Assembly: GCA_905215555.1 (NCBI GenBank) | Contig: CAJMQU010000002.1 | Coordinates: 62,001-126,000, forward strand | From: an uncultured bacterium | GTDB lineage: Bacteria; Bacteroidota; Bacteroidia; Bacteroidales; Bacteroidaceae | DNA: 64,000 nucleotides | Direction: 5' to 3' | Shown here: piece by piece, positions 45,697-54,396 of the stretch | Layout of the letters: each line of letters begins with the position of its first letter | Numbering within the stretch: position 1 is the stretch's first letter | The notes under the pieces: model-generated | Told to the model about the DNA's origin: nothing | What the model saw: only the letters and a program-made list of their open reading frames with translations | The model's database searches: none | Program-made: the position numbers and the translations under genes

Positions 45697-46605
45697 TTAT
45701 AAAACATCTATTTCTTTGCGATAGGGTAGGGCAGACTGTGCCCCCATGCGGGTCACTGTGATGGAGGCGCATTTATTGGCAAACTTCACGGCATCCAGCA
45801 CATTCATATCTTCGGATAAAGCAACGCACAGGGAACCACAGAAGGTGTCTCCGGCAGCCGTGGTATCCACCGCCTTCACTTTGGGGACGGAAACTTCATG
45901 GTATTCATCATTTTCCTTAATCAGAGCTCCTTTGGAACCCATTGTAATCACGACAATGTCCACTCCTTTGGCACTGATGATATCCGCAGCTTTCCGGGCG
46001 CTTTCCCAGTCGGTCACTTTGATTCCCGAAAGGATTTCAGCTTCCGTTTCGTTGGGGATAATCATATACAGGTTTTTCAACAGCTTGTTGGAGAGCGCAC
46101 GGGCGGGTGCCGGGTTCAGGATAACCTTGATGCCCTGTTCGCTTGCTATCTGGGCTGCGTATTCCACTGTTTCTATAGGGATTTCCAGTTGCATCAGTAA
46201 GATATCTCCTTTCTCGATGACGGGCTGTGCTTTCCGGATATCTTCAGGACTCAGTGAACCATTGGCTCCGGAGGCGACGGCGATACTGTTTTCTCCGTTC
46301 ACGTCTACCATAATCAGTGCCACTCCGGAAGGGAGGGTAGGGTCTGAATAGATATTTTCAACGTGAATTCCTTCGTCTTCGTACTGCTCTATAGAACGTT
46401 TGCCGAATAGATCGTTGCCGGTCTTGGCTATGAAGTACACATTTCCTTTCAATCGGGCAGCCGCTACAGCCTGATTAGCCCCTTTACCTCCGGGGTTCAT
46501 CATGAAACTGCCACCCATTACTGTTTCTCCGGGGACGGGGAGACGATCGGTTTTGACAACCATATCTGTATTACAACTACCTATTACAATGATATTTTTG
46601 CTCAT
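45697..46605 (-). CDS. rbsK: Ribokinase
   Basis: This 302-aa cytosolic PfkB-family kinase begins MSKNIIVIGSCNTDMVVKTD. The substrate motif NPGGKGANQAVAAARL (about residues 37-52) and the C-terminal VDTTAAGDTFCGSL, whose Asp is the catalytic base, are typical of ribokinase. It phosphorylates D-ribose to ribose 5-phosphate. It is transcribed with the downstream transporter and is divergent from the 513-aa protein gene. Confidence 0.93.
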   Translation of the reverse strand: MSKNIIVIGSCNTDMVVKTDRLPVPGETVMGGSFMMNPGGKGANQAVAAARLKGNVYFIAKTGNDLFGKRSIEQYEDEGIHVENIYSDPTLPSGVALIMVDVNGENSIAVASGANGSLSPEDIRKAQPVIEKGDILLMQLEIPIETVEYAAQIASEQGIKVILNPAPARALSNKLLKNLYMIIPNETEAEILSGIKVTDWESARKAADIISAKGVDIVVITMGSKGALIKENDEYHEVSVPKVKAVDTTAAGDTFCGSLCVALSEDMNVLDAVKFANKCASITVTRMGAQSALPYRKEIDVL

Positions 46606-46662
46606 GGCTATTAATTTGTTTAAGATTAAATGATTCGAAACTGTGCTTTCTTTTTTCTATGC

Positions 46663-46694
46663 CAAATGTATGCGATAGATAATTCATAAGCAAA
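46663..46694 (-). promoter_or_regulatory. Promoter of the ribokinase operon
   Basis: On the minus strand TTTG (46691-46694), a 20-nt spacer and TACATTTG (46663-46670) match the consensus fully. The start near 46656 would give a leader of about 50 nt. The remainder of the 299-bp divergent gap shows a second TATATTTG but no clear operator. Confidence 0.75.
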
Positions 46695-46904
46695 CAAAAA
46701 GTGCTCAAATATAATACTGGTAAACTTGTATAATGTCGTTGTTTGCAATCTTAATTAGTTGATATGTAGTGTGTTTTAAGTGTATGTATGCGCGGTTTTT
46801 TGATATTTGTAATGTGGATAAATTCTATATTATTCAGCGAAAAGATTGTTTCCTTTCGTTTTTTTCTCTACCTTGCTTTCGTTATTTCAAAATCTACTAA
46901 TGCT

Positions 46905-48446
46905 ATGCTAAAGTCCGAATCGCTTATCCAGTTGGTAAATAGTCTTACGAAGCAAGAGAAGAAAGAATTCTCTATCTATATATCCAATAAGCCGGAGAAA
47001 GACTATATTTTCCTTTTCAGATTGATTGATGATAAGAAGATCAGTGACCCTGAAGAACTGAAACAATGCTTCCTAAAGGCAAAACCCACTTCTTCTTTCA
47101 ATACGGTGGTTATTTACTTGTTCGACCTGCTGATAGAGATATTGACGGAGCTACGGACAGAACAGGATAGTTATTATCTGTTGTTCAATGAATTGCTGCA
47201 TGCCAGGGTGTTGTATGAGAAATCCATGTATCAGGAATGCTTCCAGGTATTGAAAAAGGTGAAGGAGAAGGCCGTCTATTATGAAAACCATTTTGCGTTG
47301 CTTGTGGCGCAGAGGTTGGAATTGAATTATCTTCTGACATTGGATTTTGAGGAAGTGGACGAAAAGAAGCTGCTGAATAAACAATATAAAATGAAAAGTA
47401 CGCTGAAAAGTATCAGTCAGCTGAATGAGCAGTCTGCATTGTATGAGTTATTAAGGCATAGGATGCTGAGCAGGGGAGCTTCACGCTCGTTGGAGGAGAC
47501 ACAGAAACTGGATGACTTGGTGGCCAGTGAGATAAGTATCGTGGCAAGTGCAGGCGTCGAGAACTTTGAGATAAAGAAGAATCACCAGCTTTTTCAAGCT
47601 AATTACTTTGTGACGGTAGGCGACTATAGGGCGGCGTTTAATTCATTTGTGGAGCTGAATAAACTGTTCGAAGAGAATACCCGTCTTTGGAATAATCCTC
47701 CGGTATATTACCTGATGACGGTAGAAGGTATGTTAGAGAGTCTTCGCATCATGCACAATTATGAAGGAATGGATTATTTCATTGAGAAGTTGGAAAAACT
47801 ATCTTCTCCCTCTTCAAGTTTCCAGTTGAATGTAGCGTATGTGATATTTATCTACCGGCTGTTTTCGTATATAGACAGGGGGGAGTTTGAACAGGCTGAC
47901 CAGTGGATTGCAGAGCATCAGGCATCACTGATTGATAAGATACCTTTGCTGAAGGAGCAGCAACAGGCGGAAATGTCATTGTACATTGCTCTTGTTTATC
48001 TTGGAAACGGAGAGTATAGAAAAGCAAGAAAACGTCTGAGTGCAACTATCGGGAGGGGACATTTGTATTCTCTTCCACTGTTTCGTACCATTCGGATTGT
48101 GAATGTGATGATTCATTATGAACTGGGGGATATTGACTATATTCAGTCGGAACTCCGGTCTATCAAGCGTGAAATGTCCAAGAATAAAGGGCATAATCTG
48201 AAAGTGGAATCGTTTCTGCTCAAGTTCCTGAATCATTCTTTTGTGGATAAGGACCGGAAAAAGAGGGCGGAGATATGGGAGAGTATGGCGGAAGAAGTCC
48301 GTGCTCTGTATACTGATAAGTATGAAACTCAGATATTACGTAAATTCGACTTTGTGGCGTGGGTTGAGGCTAAGATATTTGAAGTGCCATTAAGTGATAT
48401 ACTGAAACGCGAACATGTTTCGAAGAGTAAATGGCAGCGAAGATAG
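46905..48446 (+). CDS. Uncharacterised 513-aa helical (TPR-like) protein
   Basis: The chosen start is the ATG at 46905 (MLKSESLIQLVNSLTKQEKK). The upstream extension is hydrophobic and low-complexity and lies in the promoter region. I recognise no enzyme family. The whole chain is helical, with pairs reminiscent of tetratricopeptide repeats (ALVYLGNGEYRKARKRLS, FVTVGDYRAAFNSFVELNKL). There is no signal peptide and no membrane segment. The C-terminus is basic (REHVSKSKWQRR). It is divergent from ribokinase, so a role in regulating that operon is possible but unproven. Confidence 0.75.
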   Translation: MLKSESLIQLVNSLTKQEKKEFSIYISNKPEKDYIFLFRLIDDKKISDPEELKQCFLKAKPTSSFNTVVIYLFDLLIEILTELRTEQDSYYLLFNELLHARVLYEKSMYQECFQVLKKVKEKAVYYENHFALLVAQRLELNYLLTLDFEEVDEKKLLNKQYKMKSTLKSISQLNEQSALYELLRHRMLSRGASRSLEETQKLDDLVASEISIVASAGVENFEIKKNHQLFQANYFVTVGDYRAAFNSFVELNKLFEENTRLWNNPPVYYLMTVEGMLESLRIMHNYEGMDYFIEKLEKLSSPSSSFQLNVAYVIFIYRLFSYIDRGEFEQADQWIAEHQASLIDKIPLLKEQQQAEMSLYIALVYLGNGEYRKARKRLSATIGRGHLYSLPLFRTIRIVNVMIHYELGDIDYIQSELRSIKREMSKNKGHNLKVESFLLKFLNHSFVDKDRKKRAEIWESMAEEVRALYTDKYETQILRKFDFVAWVEAKIFEVPLSDILKREHVSKSKWQRR

Positions 48447-48483
48447 GATGAAGGAAAGCGTTGGGATAAGGTTGAAAGTGCTG

Positions 48484-48523
48484 CACTGTGTGCGGGCGAA
48501 TAACTATTTGCCCGCACACAGTG
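48484..48523 (+). terminator. Intrinsic terminator after the 513-aa protein gene
   Basis: A 14-bp perfect stem (48484-48497 with 48510-48523, CACTGTGTGCGGGC) is followed by TTTTT. It lies 37 bp beyond the stop and precedes the convergent lgt stop. Confidence 0.85.
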
Positions 48524-48552
48524 TTTTTACCTTTCTCAGAATAAGAATACCC

Positions 48553-49380
48553 TTATGCTTTCTTCTTCCCGTAGAAGAACATAAAATATACTCCTATAAT
48601 CACGAACGGAACACTCAGCCATTGTCCCATATTCAGCGACATACTGTCTTCGAAGCTTACTTGGTTCTCTTTCAGAAACTCCACGAAGAAACGGAATACA
48701 AATATTTCTGTCAGACAGAGCCCGAAGAAGAAACCACGGTGTAGCTTTTTGCCGTAGTTCTTATACAGGAAAATCATAATCAGGAAGAAGATGAAGTAGG
48801 CGATTGCCTCGTAAAGCTGTGCCGGATGCCGGGGGAGCATATCTACCCGTTCGAATACAAATGCCCAAGGCACATCGGTTGCTTTACCGATAATTTCAGA
48901 ATTCATCAGATTGGCAAGACGGATGAAGCAGGCGCAGATAGGAGTTGCCACGGCAATCATATCCAATACGTCCATATAGTGCATTTTCATCTTGCGGCAG
49001 TACATCCACAGGGCTATCATCAGACCCAGCGTACCTCCATGGCTGGCAAGACCTGCATAACCGGTCCATTTCCAGCCTCCGTCGGGCAGGAACTGTATAG
49101 GTAATATCATCTCCCAGAAATGATGAAGATAGTATTCCGGCTGATAGAACAGGCAATGTCCCAGGCGTGCTCCGATGAGGATGCCGAAGAAGCAATAGAA
49201 GAACAGCGGTTCGAACTTGTCATCACCGATTTTTTTGTCTCTGTACTGGTAGCGGACTACGAAATAGGAACAGGCGATACCGATGACCCATAACAGACCG
49301 TAATAACGGACGGGTACATGACCGAACAGATTGAACAGTTCGGGATTGGGATTCCAGTTGATGGTTAGTAATGAGAGCAT
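48553..49380 (-). CDS. lgt: Prolipoprotein diacylglyceryl transferase
   Basis: This protein is 275 aa from the ATG at 49380 ([16 protein letters not shown]). The 34-residue extension is not typical and overlaps the broken ORF6N gene. It is a polytopic inner-membrane enzyme that adds diacylglyceryl to the lipobox Cys, the first step for all lipoproteins encoded here. Signature motifs are [16 protein letters not shown] and SHGGTLG, with the C-terminal [10 protein letters not shown]. It ends convergently with the terminator at 48484-48523. Confidence 0.95.
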   Translation of the reverse strand: MLSLLTINWNPNPELFNLFGHVPVRYYGLLWVIGIACSYFVVRYQYRDKKIGDDKFEPLFFYCFFGILIGARLGHCLFYQPEYYLHHFWEMILPIQFLPDGGWKWTGYAGLASHGGTLGLMIALWMYCRKMKMHYMDVLDMIAVATPICACFIRLANLMNSEIIGKATDVPWAFVFERVDMLPRHPAQLYEAIAYFIFFLIMIFLYKNYGKKLHRGFFFGLCLTEIFVFRFFVEFLKENQVSFEDSMSLNMGQWLSVPFVIIGVYFMFFYGKKKA

Positions 49381-49384
49381 ATTT

Positions 49385-49806
49385 TCAATTATATTGGTTA
49401 TAGAGTTTATAGTTTTGGTTTTGTGAAGCCGATAGGTCTCTGGGGCTGTCCGCCAGTCTTTTCTGGGCTTGCAGTTCGGCAAGGGTTCGGTTGATTAGCT
49501 CCAGTTGCACACGGGTGTCTTCGTTGATATCGTTGTAGTCGGTGAAGACTTCTTCGATGTAGGATTTGAGTTCTTTCCCCTTCCTTTGTCTAAGCTTCCA
49601 ATTTGGAATCTTAGAGACTCCCATTCTTCTGTTGTTAGTTGAAACATAAAATCAGATGGAAATCTTTTGAGGTTTCTTTTCACAGCTTTATTTAAGTTTC
49701 CGGTTGCTACTTGGTAGAGTTCCGCTAAATCTTTATCAAGCATCACTTGTTGTCCTCTGGCTTCATATATTTTACTATGTATGATTACTGTTAGTTCCAT
49801 ATTCAT
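49385..49806 (-). pseudogene. ORF6N-domain protein, internally deleted and frameshifted
   Basis: The first frame starts at 49806 or 49800 and encodes the ORF6N DNA-binding domain ([20 protein letters not shown], then [18 protein letters not shown]). It loses register after [15 protein letters not shown] second frame ending at 49385 supplies the usual C-terminus of this family ([30 protein letters not shown]). The middle part of the family, about 100 residues including the usual YAFTEQG stretch, is absent. It therefore has both an internal deletion and a frame change. ORF6N proteins are phage- and mobile-element-associated regulators. Confidence 0.78.
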
Positions 49807-49843
49807 ATACTTTTTTATTATTTTGAAGTCACAAATTGTGACC

Positions 49844-50761
49844 TCAAAGCCTTTGCTGTTTGAACTTCTCCGCCACCATCCTGTACGTCGGAATATCAAT
49901 CCCCTGTTCTTCTGCGGCAGCAATCATATCAAAGAGCAATCCTTGCACTTCACTTTCGTGTCCCTTAGCCATATCCTTCTGCATGGAAGCAGTACTTTCC
50001 GGGTCCAGTTTGTCTATAACTTTAAGATTATATTCTACAATGTCTTCCTTGAATTCAATGCCGAGTTTAGCGCCCAATGCGGCACTTTCCTGGGAAAGCC
50101 CGATAAACGTATCGCGCACCTCTCCGGGCTTCTGCACTTCGCCCATTGGTACATCGTAATAGGCTCCGGTGACAGCCATAGCGGAGATGAAAGACCACTT
50201 CACGAAAGTATCCCGGTTGATGTCGGAAGATATCTCGGCTTTGATGCCGCTTTCCTGCAAATCCTGTTGGATAGTTTCCAACGTTCCACGGGGAACAACC
50301 GTGCCTTTGTGTGCACCGTAAACCAGACGGAATATCTTGCCCATTTGCGTGATTTCCCCTTTGCCGGACACGAAGCCGACGATGTAGATGCAGCCGTCCA
50401 GAACCGTCACTCCGGGCACTAAGCGCTGGATGCGGGGACCTGTGCCGTAGACATTGAGAATAGGGATTACGACGGTGCCCTTATGGGCGGAGCGTTTTAT
50501 CAACTCCGTTATCGAGTCTACGGAATAGCCTTTGACGCATACAAAGATGACGTCGGCTTTGCCTGCATATTCTTCGGCTGTATAGGCTTTTATGGGTAGT
50601 GTATGTTCGCCTTTCAGGTCGGAATGCATACGCAATCCGTGTTCGCGTATGGCAGCCAGGTGCTCACCGCGGGCAATGCAGGTCACATCTTTTCCGGCAA
50701 GGGAAAGAAAGGCGGCGATACTGCCTCCCACGCCACCTGTGCCGGCTATAAGGTATTTCAT
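49844..50761 (-). CDS. panE: 2-dehydropantoate 2-reductase (ketopantoate reductase family)
   Basis: This protein is 305 aa from [13 protein letters not shown] at 50761, with a GGAG 7-11 nt upstream; an ATG at 50776 is the alternative. The Rossmann motif [13 protein letters not shown] binds NADPH. The family Lys is in [14 protein letters not shown] and the C-terminal domain follows. It reduces ketopantoate to pantoate for coenzyme A synthesis, although several paralogues in gut bacteria have other substrates. It lies about 27 bp after the 271-aa gene. Confidence 0.88.
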   Translation of the reverse strand: MKYLIAGTGGVGGSIAAFLSLAGKDVTCIARGEHLAAIREHGLRMHSDLKGEHTLPIKAYTAEEYAGKADVIFVCVKGYSVDSITELIKRSAHKGTVVIPILNVYGTGPRIQRLVPGVTVLDGCIYIVGFVSGKGEITQMGKIFRLVYGAHKGTVVPRGTLETIQQDLQESGIKAEISSDINRDTFVKWSFISAMAVTGAYYDVPMGEVQKPGEVRDTFIGLSQESAALGAKLGIEFKEDIVEYNLKVIDKLDPESTASMQKDMAKGHESEVQGLLFDMIAAAEEQGIDIPTYRMVAEKFKQQRL

Positions 50762-50787
50762 ATTATTGTTCTCCATTTTGCAATATA

Positions 50788-51603
50788 CTATTTTACGTAG
50801 ATTTCTTTTTCCATATAGTAAAGCCCTTCGCCCCGGTCACCGTTCTCCAGGTCTTCCAGCTCTACCTTGAAAACACGGTAAGGAAGTCCTGCCTTCGGAT
50901 GCTTGGGGAGGTCTACGGTCAGCAGATAGGCATTGGCGTATTCGTTGGCGTCAAAGTACTCTTTTATTTCCTGCTTCATCAATACGGGGACTTCTTCGCC
51001 GTCTATCCAGACTGTGACTTTCAGTTGTTCGGGTCGGGGCGCCCACTGCGATTCTTTGGCATCCTTGCTCTGGGACTCTTGCTTGATGTCGCCAAGAGTT
51101 TCACCGTGCAGCATGGATTCGGGCTTTGCCTTTTCCATCCATTGGTAGAAGCGCGTTAGGCTCATGGGACGGACGTATATCTGATAGGTGGGCATGGCGC
51201 CGGGAATGCGAAAAGCACGCAGGCCGTAAGCTTCCATACGGTTGTAGCGGATGTTGAGCGTAGTGTCTCGGTCGGCGATGAAGTCCCAAGCCCAGAACTC
51301 CAGGCGGTGTTCTGCTTCGGGCAGACCGCTTTTCATGGCGATATGCGCATAAGAGGGGAGGTAGATAGAAGCCATACTCTGATATTTGCCTCTAGGCACG
51401 CGGGCAGTGTAGTGTCCGTCTTTGTTGGTGACAACTTCTACGACATCGTTGAACTGCGGGTTTTGCCACCAAACACTGGCACTGTCTATCGGTTGCCCGT
51501 CATAGTCTGTCACACGACCGGAGATGGTCACTGAGTCTTGTTGCTGTGCATAAGCGACACTGCACAGAAGCATGACGAGTAGAGTGGAGAAAAGTTGCTT
51601 CAT
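50788..51603 (-). CDS. Secreted protein with carboxypeptidase-regulatory-like domain
   Basis: This 271-aa protein has a signal peptide (LFSTLLVMLLCSVAYAQQ). Residues about 27-110 are a CarboxypepD_reg/Cna-B-like beta-sandwich (ISGRVTDYDGQPIDSASVWW, NKDGHYTARVPRGKYQ). The remaining ~150 residues are not recognised and end in GEGLYYMEKEIYVK. There is no TonB plug or barrel, so it is not a transporter. It probably acts in the periplasm or at the outer membrane in an unknown role. Confidence 0.72.
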   Translation of the reverse strand: MKQLFSTLLVMLLCSVAYAQQQDSVTISGRVTDYDGQPIDSASVWWQNPQFNDVVEVVTNKDGHYTARVPRGKYQSMASIYLPSYAHIAMKSGLPEAEHRLEFWAWDFIADRDTTLNIRYNRMEAYGLRAFRIPGAMPTYQIYVRPMSLTRFYQWMEKAKPESMLHGETLGDIKQESQSKDAKESQWAPRPEQLKVTVWIDGEEVPVLMKQEIKEYFDANEYANAYLLTVDLPKHPKAGLPYRVFKVELEDLENGDRGEGLYYMEKEIYVK

Positions 51604-51631
51604 GATTGGTTTGCAGTATTATTCTGTGATT

Positions 51632-51659
51632 AAATCGCCCGCCATTTGGCGGACGATTT
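51632..51659 (-). terminator. Hairpin terminator after ychF
   Basis: On the minus-strand RNA a 12-bp stem (51648-51659 with 51632-51643, one U-G pair) closes an AAAU loop, 18 bp past the ychF stop. The T-run after it is short. Confidence 0.65.
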
Positions 51660-51676
51660 ATAATGAGTTCCGTAAA

Positions 51677-52780
51677 TCAGACGTTGAACCGGAAGTGCAT
51701 GATGTCTCCGTCCTGCACCACGTATTCTTTGCCTTCCACGCCCAGCTTTCCGGCTTCGCGTACGGCGGCCTCGCTGCCATACTGGATGAAGTCTTCGTAC
51801 TTGATAACTTCGGCACGGATGAATCCTTTTTCAAAGTCGGTGTGGATAACTCCGGCACATTGCGGAGCTTTCCAACCTTTCTGATAGGTCCATGCTCTCA
51901 CTTCCATTTCTCCGGCGGTGATGAAGGTTTCCAGATTCAGTAATTGGTAGGCCGATTTAATCAGGCGGCTTACGCCGGATTCTTTTAATCCTACTTCTTC
52001 GAGAAACATCTGGCGGTCTTCGTATGTTTCCAGTTCGGCGATGTCGGCTTCGGTCTTGGCGGCTACAATCAGGATTTCGGCATTTTCGTCCTTCACTGCT
52101 TCGCGCACCATTTCCACGTATTTATTGCCATTCACTGCGCTTGCCTCATCCACGTTGCAAACGTACATCACTGGTTTGCTGGTCAGGAGGAAAAGTTCTT
52201 TGGCAATCTTCTGTTCGTCTTTGGTCTCGAACTGCACGGTGCGTGCGCTTTTACCTTGTTCCAGTGCTTCTTTATACTGCACCAGTACATCGTAAGCCAG
52301 CTTGGCTGCTTTGTCGCCCCCTGTCTGTGCTTGTTTCTGCACTTTCTGAATGCGGCTTTCAATGGTTTCCAGGTCTTTCAGTTGCAACTCGTAGTCGATG
52401 ATTTCCTTGTCGCGCACCGGGTTGACGCTTCCGTCCACGTGTGTCACGTTTTCGTCGTCGAAACAACGTAATACATGGATGATAGCATCCGTTTCACGAA
52501 TATTTGCGAGGAACTTGTTGCCCAGCCCTTCACCTTTGCTGGCACCTTTTACGAGTCCGGCAATGTCCACGATTTCCACCGTAGTGGGCACGATGCGTCC
52601 CGGATGTACCAGTTCGGCGAGTTTCGTCAGGCGTTCATCGGGTACGGTGATTACACCCACATTCGGTTCTATTGTACAAAAAGGAAAGTTTGCCGCTTGC
52701 GCTTTTGCATTGGACAAACAGTTAAAAAGCGTCGACTTGCCTACGTTCGGCAAGCCGACAATACCACATTGTAAAGCCAT
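51677..52780 (-). CDS. ychF: YchF/OLA1 family P-loop ATPase
   Basis: This 367-aa cytosolic protein has G1 GLPNVGKSTLFN, NFPFCTIEPNVGV and G3 DIAGLVKGASKGEGLGNKFL. It has NVDE in place of the NKxD guanine motif, which in this family gives ATP preference. A coiled-coil insert (about residues 130-175) and a C-terminal TGS domain (WTYQKGWKAPQCAG, KEYVVQDGDIMHFRF) complete it. It binds ribosomes and is linked to stress responses. A TATCTTTG -7 box lies at 52814-52821 (minus). Confidence 0.96.
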   Translation of the reverse strand: MALQCGIVGLPNVGKSTLFNCLSNAKAQAANFPFCTIEPNVGVITVPDERLTKLAELVHPGRIVPTTVEIVDIAGLVKGASKGEGLGNKFLANIRETDAIIHVLRCFDDENVTHVDGSVNPVRDKEIIDYELQLKDLETIESRIQKVQKQAQTGGDKAAKLAYDVLVQYKEALEQGKSARTVQFETKDEQKIAKELFLLTSKPVMYVCNVDEASAVNGNKYVEMVREAVKDENAEILIVAAKTEADIAELETYEDRQMFLEEVGLKESGVSRLIKSAYQLLNLETFITAGEMEVRAWTYQKGWKAPQCAGVIHTDFEKGFIRAEVIKYEDFIQYGSEAAVREAGKLGVEGKEYVVQDGDIMHFRFNV

Positions 52781-52959
52781 TATCTATTTCGTTATTACTT
52801 TGTTTTCTGTCTGCAAAGATAGGTATTCTTCTGTTTATTGCCTTATGGATTGTACTTTTTTACCATTGGGAGCATTTGTTTTCATCTGATGGTTAGTGGT
52901 AAACGTAGTTAGCTTTGTTTTTTTGAATCGGAAGAGGAAAGATAGAGTGAGGTAAGATT

Positions 52960-53583
52960 TTATTGCTTTTCCTCGGCAAACAACTGTTGAAAGATGTGCT
53001 TTAACTGCGCTTCATCTGCGATAATCTTTTGCAGTTCTTTCAGCCGTTCTGCATTCTTTGACTCCGGAAACCAGAGTTTCAGGTATCCCCCCGGTGCATA
53101 TTTCTCCATCAGATGCTGACGGAAACGCTGGTAGTGCCATTCTTCTTCTGCTTCCGGTTTTTGCTTTAACCCGTATTGCACGGTGCGGCGCAGGGTGATG
53201 ATGGGGTCAATCACGCGGTCTGCTTCTGCCACTATTTTGCCATAAATGCTTCGTGGTTCGTGGTCGGTAGATGCGCGATGGTCTTCCACTGCCTCCTTCA
53301 TGGTTTCTATCTCTTCTTTGCTGAACCATTGGCGGAGCGTTTCGTCTTGTTTCAGAATTTCTCCTGAAAGAAGATGGTGTGTCGCTCTGTCCCGGCAAAG
53401 CCCTGTATCGTGGTATGCAGCGATGGTATATGCCATGCTTTCATTTACGTCATATTTCGCAGCAAGTGAAAGGCTCTCTTCAATCACTGTCTGCACATGT
53501 GAAAGGTTATGAGCTTTATCAAAATGCTCGTAACGTGGAATAATTTCCGTTTCAATGTAGTGGGTGAGGGTGGCGGGTATCAT
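52960..53583 (-). CDS. HD-domain phosphohydrolase
   Basis: This protein is 207 aa from the ATG at 53583 (MIPATLTHYIETEIIPRYEH). A longer frame begins at 53637 but runs through a TAACTTTG -7 box (53607-53614, minus) and a terminator (53622-53648), so the shorter start is preferred. The metal-binding HD motifs are HNLSHV and AAYHDTGLCRD, with a further EDHRAS. Members hydrolyse phosphate esters, often of nucleotides. The substrate is not known. Confidence 0.85.
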   Translation of the reverse strand: MIPATLTHYIETEIIPRYEHFDKAHNLSHVQTVIEESLSLAAKYDVNESMAYTIAAYHDTGLCRDRATHHLLSGEILKQDETLRQWFSKEEIETMKEAVEDHRASTDHEPRSIYGKIVAEADRVIDPIITLRRTVQYGLKQKPEAEEEWHYQRFRQHLMEKYAPGGYLKLWFPESKNAERLKELQKIIADEAQLKHIFQQLFAEEKQ

Positions 53584-53621
53584 AGAATAAGTATTTTTTC
53601 TGTGGGCAAAGTTATGAAAAA

Positions 53622-53648
53622 AGCCGGAATACATCACGTATTCCGGCT
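53622..53648 (-). terminator. Intrinsic terminator after the DUF3836 gene
   Basis: An 11-bp stem (AGCCGGAATAC paired with 53638-53648) on the minus strand is followed by TTTTTTC. It lies 77 bp past the stop at 53726. Confidence 0.85.
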
Positions 53649-53725
53649 CTCACTTAGTGTACAAAACTTATAAAGGTTTCGGTTTGTTCAATTTGTTAGA
53701 ATTTTAAGAGAGAATCTGTCGTCTT

Positions 53726-54118
53726 TTACAGATTGGGATTGTCCATTGTAACTGTCATGTCAGGAACAAGGACATATGCTTTTTGTTTGCTGTTCCACTT
53801 GTAATAAGTAGTAGTGAGACTCTTTCCTTGGTAAGCATAGCAAACGCGGAGATCGTTTTCCCAAGCGTTCTTTGTGCTGTTCCACTTCATAGTTTCACTT
53901 TCCGTCATGCGTTTCTGGTCGTCATACTTGTAGCTGTACTTCATATAGTTTGCTAAAGTACCACCGTCCATCTTGTAAACGGTCTGTCCTACCATTATTC
54001 CGTCTTTTTCTTCCGAATTGTAAATAAGGTTGTTTTTGTTAGCTGCAGAAGCTGCAATGCTACCAAACAGAATTACTGCTGACAAAGCAACTGTTTTTAA
54101 AAATACTTTTGTTTTCAT
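53726..54118 (-). CDS. DUF3836 small secreted protein
   Basis: This protein is 130 aa from the ATG at 54118 (MKTKVFLKTVALSAVILFGS signal peptide, cleaved near ASA-ANK). The body has repeated Y-x-W-like strands (KYSYKYDDQKRMTESE, KWNSTKNAW, YYKWNSKQKAYVL) typical of DUF3836 proteins of Bacteroidales. Function is unknown. A TACCTTTG -7 box at 54180-54187 (minus) precedes it and it has its own terminator, so it is a single-gene unit. Confidence 0.82.
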   Translation of the reverse strand: MKTKVFLKTVALSAVILFGSIAASAANKNNLIYNSEEKDGIMVGQTVYKMDGGTLANYMKYSYKYDDQKRMTESETMKWNSTKNAWENDLRVCYAYQGKSLTTTYYKWNSKQKAYVLVPDMTVTMDNPNL

Positions 54119-54290
54119 GGTTCTATATGCTTTTAAGTTTATCTTACTATTTTCTATCATTATGTCGTTAAAAACGCCGCAAAGGTACGGATTAAATTGA
54201 CATAAATGTAATAAATGGATTAAATATAGTCAAAATGTTAGGATCGACTGTTTTCTTACTCTTTCTTTTTGCCAATATTGATGACAAAAA

Positions 54291-54319
54291 AATATCCGGC
54301 AGTGATGTTGCCGGATATT
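54291..54319 (-). terminator. Intrinsic terminator of polA
   Basis: An 11-bp stem (AATATCCGGCA with 54309-54319) is followed on the minus strand by a run of seven T. It lies 78 bp past the polA stop. Confidence 0.88.
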
Positions 54320-54396
54320 CTGGTGAGCAAACTGTATTTTGAATGGAATGCTTCGGTTGCTTTCTGATTGTAAGTTAAATAAAGTTATAAGACGGT

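Noticed and set aside
53584..53637. Longer N-terminus for the HD hydrolase
   Set aside because: The extension covers a terminator hairpin and a -7 box, so it is not likely to be translated.
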